Shown here piece after piece: positions 59,890 to 64,000 of a stretch of DNA of 64,000 nt. A model generated the notes under the pieces. The model was not told the origin of the DNA. It ran no database searches and was given only the letters and a program-made list of their open reading frames with translations. Positions within the stretch are counted from its first letter, which is position 1, and the number at the start of each line of letters is the position of its first letter. A program made the translations under genes and the position numbers. The DNA lies in NCBI GenBank assembly GCA_014237395.1, contig JABZFP010000029.1, positions 114,537-178,536 of the forward strand. Direction: 5' to 3'. The DNA comes from Desulfobacteraceae bacterium (GTDB lineage Bacteria > Desulfobacterota > Desulfobacteria > Desulfobacterales > UBA5852).

Positions 59890-61092
59890 CTATTCGCTGC
59901 GCGCCGCCGATCCCGTAAAAAAGACCAGACGATACATACTGGCGGCGACCATCTTATCCGCGTCAAACGCCTGAACCTGCCAGCAGTAAGGCGCATCCGC
60001 AGTGATGTCTTTCATATTGAATTCCGTCAGATCGTAAGCGGTCTGCTTGGTCATGGCCGCCAACACGGGCTTTTGGTAAGCAAACCGCATCGGGACAGTG
60101 GGATCAAACGTTAACGTGTCATCCAGCCGGTAAAGCTGGAAGCGATAGAGGATCTCCTCCCCCGCCGGCTGCCAGGAAAACCGGGTCAGCGCCTTCAGGG
60201 ACAGGGAAACGTGCTCCTGTTCCCCGGGGTTCGTCAACGTGAGCGACCCCAGGGGGGCACCCGTGTAAGACGCCGTTACAAAGTAGTAAATCGTGGGCTC
60301 GTCGAACGCGGGAACCGGATCCAGGATCTCGAACGTAACCTTGTGGAGACCGGTTCCGTAGGTCGGAAAGGATGGCGTCAACGGGCTGGTAATCATGATC
60401 TCCCGCAATCCCGGGTTGAGCTGCTGGGTGACGCTACTCAGGATCTGGCCGTCCACTTTCCATTGAGCCCGCAGGGTACCGCCACCGTTGTAAGTCAGGG
60501 TGGCGGCCGCCTGCAGCCCCTTGGCAAAACGGGGAACCGTGATCCGGCCTCCGGAGGAGGGGCGGGTACCGGAAACGTGCAACGGCTGGTTGAACGCCAG
60601 CTCCAACCGCACCAGGGAAAAGGTTCCGCCGGAAGCCGGCACAATCGTCAGGGCCACTTCGACTTGAACCGGGGCCGACACGTAATCTGAAAAAATACGG
60701 CGATAAAAAAGGCGGCGGTCATGCTTGAGCGCTTCCGCGATGATTCCCGCTGGAATGTTAAGAGATTCCCGTGCCGTCGATGGCACGGCGTTCACGATAG
60801 GAATCGAAACGGTCTTGTTTACGGTGCCGAGCACGCGGCCATCCGATGTTTCGAAACGTCCCCGGGGCGACGTACTCGTGTAATTCACGATATCAAAATC
60901 GATGCCGGTATAGAGAAGCGGCACCTTCTGGTTGACCCCCGGCACGACCGTGACCGCCGGGGGCGTTGCCCTTAAAGCAAGCGCACGCAAGCTCTGTGGA
61001 AAACCTGCGACAAGGAGGAACGCGACACCCACGTATAGAATGGCAGATAAGAGGGTTGGCACACGAGAGCTTTGGGGAAAAAATGTCGCCAT
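59890..61092 (-). CDS. Secreted beta-rich protein of unknown function
   Basis: 400-aa exported protein with a hydrophobic leader (YVGVAFLLVAGF, ending near ALALRA). The mature part is beta-rich: LLYTGIDFDIVNYTSTSPRG, a central region with GGTLRAQWKVDGQIL, and a C-terminal fibronectin-like part with TRFSWQPAGEEILYRFQLYRL and YCWQVQAFDADK. It lies between the subtilase and the SGNH-like gene on one strand, with AGGAG before the ATG. The segment RVEGxGxLRGYWQVD-like in the protease (LEGEGVLRGYWQVD) echoes GGGTLRAQWKVD here, so the two share a domain. Confidence 0.68.
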   Translation of the reverse strand: MATFFPQSSRVPTLLSAILYVGVAFLLVAGFPQSLRALALRATPPAVTVVPGVNQKVPLLYTGIDFDIVNYTSTSPRGRFETSDGRVLGTVNKTVSIPIVNAVPSTARESLNIPAGIIAEALKHDRRLFYRRIFSDYVSAPVQVEVALTIVPASGGTFSLVRLELAFNQPLHVSGTRPSSGGRITVPRFAKGLQAAATLTYNGGGTLRAQWKVDGQILSSVTQQLNPGLREIMITSPLTPSFPTYGTGLHKVTFEILDPVPAFDEPTIYYFVTASYTGAPLGSLTLTNPGEQEHVSLSLKALTRFSWQPAGEEILYRFQLYRLDDTLTFDPTVPMRFAYQKPVLAAMTKQTAYDLTEFNMKDITADAPYCWQVQAFDADKMVAASMYRLVFFTGSAARSE

Positions 61093-61133
61093 ATCAAACT
61101 CCTAAGTTTATCGACCGTTATTGCAAACACGAT

Positions 61134-63128
61134 TTAAGGGTCACAAACATTGACATCCATCAATGTTCGCAACCACTGGCAAGCATTACCGTCGAAGGGG
61201 CGAATGTCCTTTTGCTGCAGGCCTGGATTCTGCTCCGCGGCCAGCGCGAGAATGCCCGCCACAATCGCCGAAGACATGGATGTGCCCGTCAGAAAATTGA
61301 ACCGTCCCTCTGGAATGGTAGCGAATATGTTTTCGGCCGGGGCAGACACCCGGGCCAACCGTATGGCATGTTCATCCGGGTAAGGATCACCCTTGGCATC
61401 CCGCCCGCCAACTGCAATCACCATCGGACTCGAGGCGGGAAACCAGACCGACCGCATCCCCAGTTCATTCCCCACCGGGGCCACAAACAAAATACCGGCG
61501 GCGGCGCCCTTCTCCAACAGCATTTCCATCAGCCGGTCGGGCCGTGGCGCGCCAAAGCTCATATTGACGATTTTCGCTTTTTTCATCAGCGCCACATCCA
61601 GGGCCTTGACCATAGCGACCGTATCGCCCCGTCCGCCGGGATGTGTCTCGGATACCTGCCGGCACGCCCTCAGGGCCAGCAATTCAACCTCCGGGGCAAC
61701 CCCTTCGATGCCGAAACCGTTGCGGGAAGCCCCAATGATGCCGGCAACCGCCGTCCCATGGATCTCGGGTTTAAACGGGCTGCTGGCTACCATGTTTTCA
61801 TTCACCGTCACGCGGTCTATTAAATCCGGATGCTCAACGTCCACCCCGGTATCGACGACCGCGACGGTGACGCCCCGACCGGTGTATTGGGTGTGCAGGC
61901 GGTCGAATTGGAAGGTTGCGGCAATCTGCTGCATCGGACATTTGGGGTCACCGAAGGTTGTAAAGACCTGATTGCGCTCCGCCTGAATCACATCCTGTTC
62001 TTTGCGTATGGCGTTCACCTGATCGGCAAGATCGCCGTCACTCTCGAACACATAGGTCCGCAGCTTGAGCGATTGGATGTCGAATTGTTCCACCAGCCGC
62101 ACCTTATATGACTTGGACAAATTGTCTTCTACCCGCCGGCCGGCTTCAGGCCGGACCGTTACGAGGATCTGGCGGTTGATCGTATCATCGCCACGTCTCT
62201 GCCCACCCAGAATCCGATAGCTTGCTCTGCTGTCCGGCAAGTCGCCACGGGCATTGGTAATGAAAAACCGGATATCATGAAGGCCGGGGGTCGATGTTGG
62301 CAGCACAGCCTGCGCGGGAAAGGCAACCACCGCCAGAGGTCCCCTAACGCGGCTGACAAAGGGCCGCACATCGGCATGGTCAACTTGCCAGTAGCCACGG
62401 AGAACCCCTTCGCCTTCAAGCCGGACCTGTGCAACGAGGTTCGGCAGCGTCGCATCTTTTTCAACCACAATGGACGCCCCCTCGTTTTCAAAAAACAGGT
62501 GGACGCCCGTCACATGCAATGCGGGTTCACCGCCAACTGGGATACGCCGATAGACGGCTTCGTTTCCGTTCGGCAGCGTGGCGGAAACCGCGTTATGAAT
62601 CGTCAGACTGAAGTCGTTTTCTTCCGCCTGAACACCGGCCGGGCAACGATCATAGGTCAGGATGCCGAAACGGTAGCCCCCCGGAACAAGGGGTGTTCCG
62701 CTGATCGTGCCTCTTGAATTCAGCGCGAGACCCGGCGGCAGAACGGCGCCTTTCGTCAGGGCAAAGCTCACCGGGGGAACGCCGCCCAAAACCCGGATCG
62801 TCACGTTAAACGGCCGATCGACCGTTCCCGCCGGCAGGGTCGTTGGGGTTTCGATTTTGAAAGGGCGGCAGGTTGCGGCAGGCTGTTCTTCGCTGGTGGC
62901 ATTGCCGGACGACGGCATTTGGTGGGTCAGTGGTATGCCCGGCGAGGTGGTTTCAGCATCTTTTTTTAGCGTCAACGGACTGCCCACCACGGAGGGGACA
63001 CCAGGCGCCATCGTCACCGCCGGCTTTTCAGCGGCAATCGACAATGAAACAGACGCCCACAGCACGAAGAGCGATAGAACGCCAATCACCGTCAGACACC
63101 ATGGTTTCGTTGGCGAAGGCATCATCAT
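61134..63128 (-). CDS. Subtilisin-like serine protease (S8) with N-terminal Ig-like region
   Basis: 664-aa exported protease. After a signal peptide, residues about 90-190 form a putative-Ig (cadherin-like) domain (PFNVTIRVLGGVPPVSFALTKG). A shared LRGYWQVD domain follows, then a linker and the S8 catalytic domain with Asp426 (VAVVDTGVD), His457 (HGTAVAG) and Ser617 (TGTSMSSA). No clear inhibitor I9 propeptide is seen. It starts 2 bases after the anti-sigma stop, whose C-terminus looks like such a propeptide. Confidence 0.88.
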   Translation of the reverse strand: MMMPSPTKPWCLTVIGVLSLFVLWASVSLSIAAEKPAVTMAPGVPSVVGSPLTLKKDAETTSPGIPLTHQMPSSGNATSEEQPAATCRPFKIETPTTLPAGTVDRPFNVTIRVLGGVPPVSFALTKGAVLPPGLALNSRGTISGTPLVPGGYRFGILTYDRCPAGVQAEENDFSLTIHNAVSATLPNGNEAVYRRIPVGGEPALHVTGVHLFFENEGASIVVEKDATLPNLVAQVRLEGEGVLRGYWQVDHADVRPFVSRVRGPLAVVAFPAQAVLPTSTPGLHDIRFFITNARGDLPDSRASYRILGGQRRGDDTINRQILVTVRPEAGRRVEDNLSKSYKVRLVEQFDIQSLKLRTYVFESDGDLADQVNAIRKEQDVIQAERNQVFTTFGDPKCPMQQIAATFQFDRLHTQYTGRGVTVAVVDTGVDVEHPDLIDRVTVNENMVASSPFKPEIHGTAVAGIIGASRNGFGIEGVAPEVELLALRACRQVSETHPGGRGDTVAMVKALDVALMKKAKIVNMSFGAPRPDRLMEMLLEKGAAAGILFVAPVGNELGMRSVWFPASSPMVIAVGGRDAKGDPYPDEHAIRLARVSAPAENIFATIPEGRFNFLTGTSMSSAIVAGILALAAEQNPGLQQKDIRPFDGNACQWLRTLMDVNVCDP

Positions 63129-63130
63129 TT

Positions 63131-63772
63131 TTAATACTTTGGTTCCGCCAGCCGGACGAATTTTGAGTCCATAAGGGTTTTCAGCACATCATCCGGCGAC
63201 GGCGATTGGGTGAGTTCGATCACGTACAATCCATTGGCCATCGGCCCGGCAACAATACCGGCATCGAGTTGGTTCAGGAGGGCACGGATATCCTTTTCCA
63301 TGGCGTCCTCCTCAAACACGATGTTGATCTTCAGCACCGTCTCGGTCGTTGCCCCCCCGGACGACAGCGTCTCGAAATCCTGCGTGTCAGGCATCGTGCC
63401 AACAAGGGTGACCAGCAGCACCAGCTGAACGGCGGCCACCGCCCAGGCAATCCGGGGAGAAAAAAAAGTCGCCCGGATAAAATCCACCAGTTTTTCAAAA
63501 AGCACCCCGGGACCATCCGGAGACGCGGCCTTTTTCTCCTGAGCATCGATATTGTCCATGATCCTTGAAAAAACCCTGTCGCTGGACGGGAAAGGAATCT
63601 CTTCTTCGATATCCGGGTACAGCGCGGCAATCTCTTCAAATTCCGACAGTTCCTGCTTTAGCGCAGGATCGCTCGCCAGAGCCGCCTCGAAGGCCGCCCT
63701 CTCGCTGTCAGACAAGCGCCCGTTGATGTACAGGGGAATCATTTCTTTTAAGGTTGCGGCATCATATTTCAT
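63131..63772 (-). CDS. Membrane anti-sigma factor with subtilase-propeptide-like C-terminus
   Basis: 213-aa protein. The N-terminal anti-sigma region (1-60: EMIPLYINGRLSDSERAAFEAAL) lacks the zinc Cys of ZAS domains. One membrane span (about 108-126, IAWAVAAVQLVLLVTLVG). The periplasmic part (about 145-213) reads TVLKINIVFEE...IRALLNQLDAGIVAGP...YVIEL...VLKTLMDSKFVRLAEPKY, the beta-alpha-beta pattern and AEPxY ending of subtilase propeptides. It overlaps the sigma gene by 11 bases. GGGAG precedes the ATG. Confidence 0.8.
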   Translation of the reverse strand: MKYDAATLKEMIPLYINGRLSDSERAAFEAALASDPALKQELSEFEEIAALYPDIEEEIPFPSSDRVFSRIMDNIDAQEKKAASPDGPGVLFEKLVDFIRATFFSPRIAWAVAAVQLVLLVTLVGTMPDTQDFETLSSGGATTETVLKINIVFEEDAMEKDIRALLNQLDAGIVAGPMANGLYVIELTQSPSPDDVLKTLMDSKFVRLAEPKY

Positions 63773-64000
63773 CTCTTTTTACTCCCAGTTTCCCGATCGC
63801 TTTTCGCAGCGCCGCCTTGGCGTAGAACACGCGGGTCTTGACGGTGTTTTCCGAGATATCCAAAATGTCAGCGATCTCCTGGTAGGTCATCTGTTGATAA
63901 AAGACATAATCCAGCACGTCCCGGTGTTTATCAGAAAGCATATCCATCGCTTTTTGCAGGAACCGCCGCCGGTCAGCATCTTCCGGGTTGGGCTGGCCGT
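63762..64000 (-). CDS. ECF-family RNA polymerase sigma factor, C-terminal part
   Basis: The frame runs off the window end, so only about 78 residues are visible. It contains sigma region 4: LSDKHRDVLDYVFYQQMTYQEIADILDISENTVKTRVFYAKAALRKAI, a helix-turn-helix typical of ECF sigma factors. Directly upstream in frame is NPEDADRRFLQKAMDM. It overlaps the anti-sigma gene and heads the operon that includes the subtilase. Confidence 0.85.
   Translation of the reverse strand, partial: GQPNPEDADRRRFLQKAMDMLSDKHRDVLDYVFYQQMTYQEIADILDISENTVKTRVFYAKAALRKAIGKLGVKRDEI

Overview
The window is GC-rich, gene-dense chromosomal DNA from a Gram-negative, probably anaerobic bacterium. The gene set fits a Desulfobacterota (Desulfosarcina-like) sulfate reducer: a PEP-CTERM protein, a tungsten-type aldehyde ferredoxin oxidoreductase with a polyferredoxin, two amino-acid ABC transporters, a DUF169 protein, an iron-sulfur old-yellow-enzyme reductase, Mla outer-membrane lipid transport and a c-di-GMP riboswitch. 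No rRNA, tRNA or sulfate-reduction marker is present, so this placement is inference.

Layout. 0-3.6 kb: end of aapJ, then aapQ, aapM and aapP (general L-amino-acid uptake). 3.6-9.2 kb: transporter genes embedded in repeats. It holds copies of a ~190 bp structured repeat, short palindromic repeats, a small DRR-motif protein, and a PEP-CTERM gene preceded by a sigma-54 type promoter and a c-di-GMP-I riboswitch with terminator. 6.9-12.6 kb: livJ, then livHMGF, split by about 1 kb of repeats. 12.6-20.1 kb: flavodoxin-like protein, 5-oxoprolinase pxpABC, a serine-hydrolase lipoprotein, a MazG-like protein, another structured repeat and an Fe-S flavin reductase.

20.3-25.5 kb: an unusual Mla locus. 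The MlaF-type ATPase is fused to a degenerate GGDEF domain, followed by an RsbW-like kinase, mlaE, mlaD and mlaA, with a convergent STAS (RsbV/MlaB-like) gene. This suggests partner-switching control of lipid transport. 25.5-37.4 kb: secreted hydrolase with a Fur-like operator, two-component system, PlsC-type acyltransferase, ROK kinase, GalT-like transferase, GlpD, thioesterase, DUF169, DUF374 acyltransferase, HNH protein and HU. 37.8-42.2 kb: fecR-ompA-CHASE2 kinase operon and a SEC-C protein. 42.9-52.5 kb: secreted proteins, AOR with polyferredoxin, a 65-aa duplicated-motif protein, a REC-DUF4388-roadblock protein, chemoreceptor, CheW and an orphan HsdR-N type nuclease.

52.8-58.2 kb: an acyl-CoA synthetase is followed by a truncated 5' copy of yjbQ, an AT-richer islet of exported proteins (one VPS62-like), then a complete yjbQ. 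58.3-64 kb: minus-strand operon of ECF sigma factor (cut by the window edge), anti-sigma factor, subtilisin-like protease, a secreted protein of unknown function and an SGNH-like protein. The periplasmic part of the anti-sigma factor resembles a subtilase propeptide, which suggests a protease-sensing switch.

The strongest candidates for undescribed biology are the covarying ~190 bp repeat family, the MlaF-GGDEF/partner-switch locus and the anti-sigma/subtilase pair. The sigma-54/c-di-GMP switch on a PEP-CTERM gene is built from known parts in a notable arrangement.
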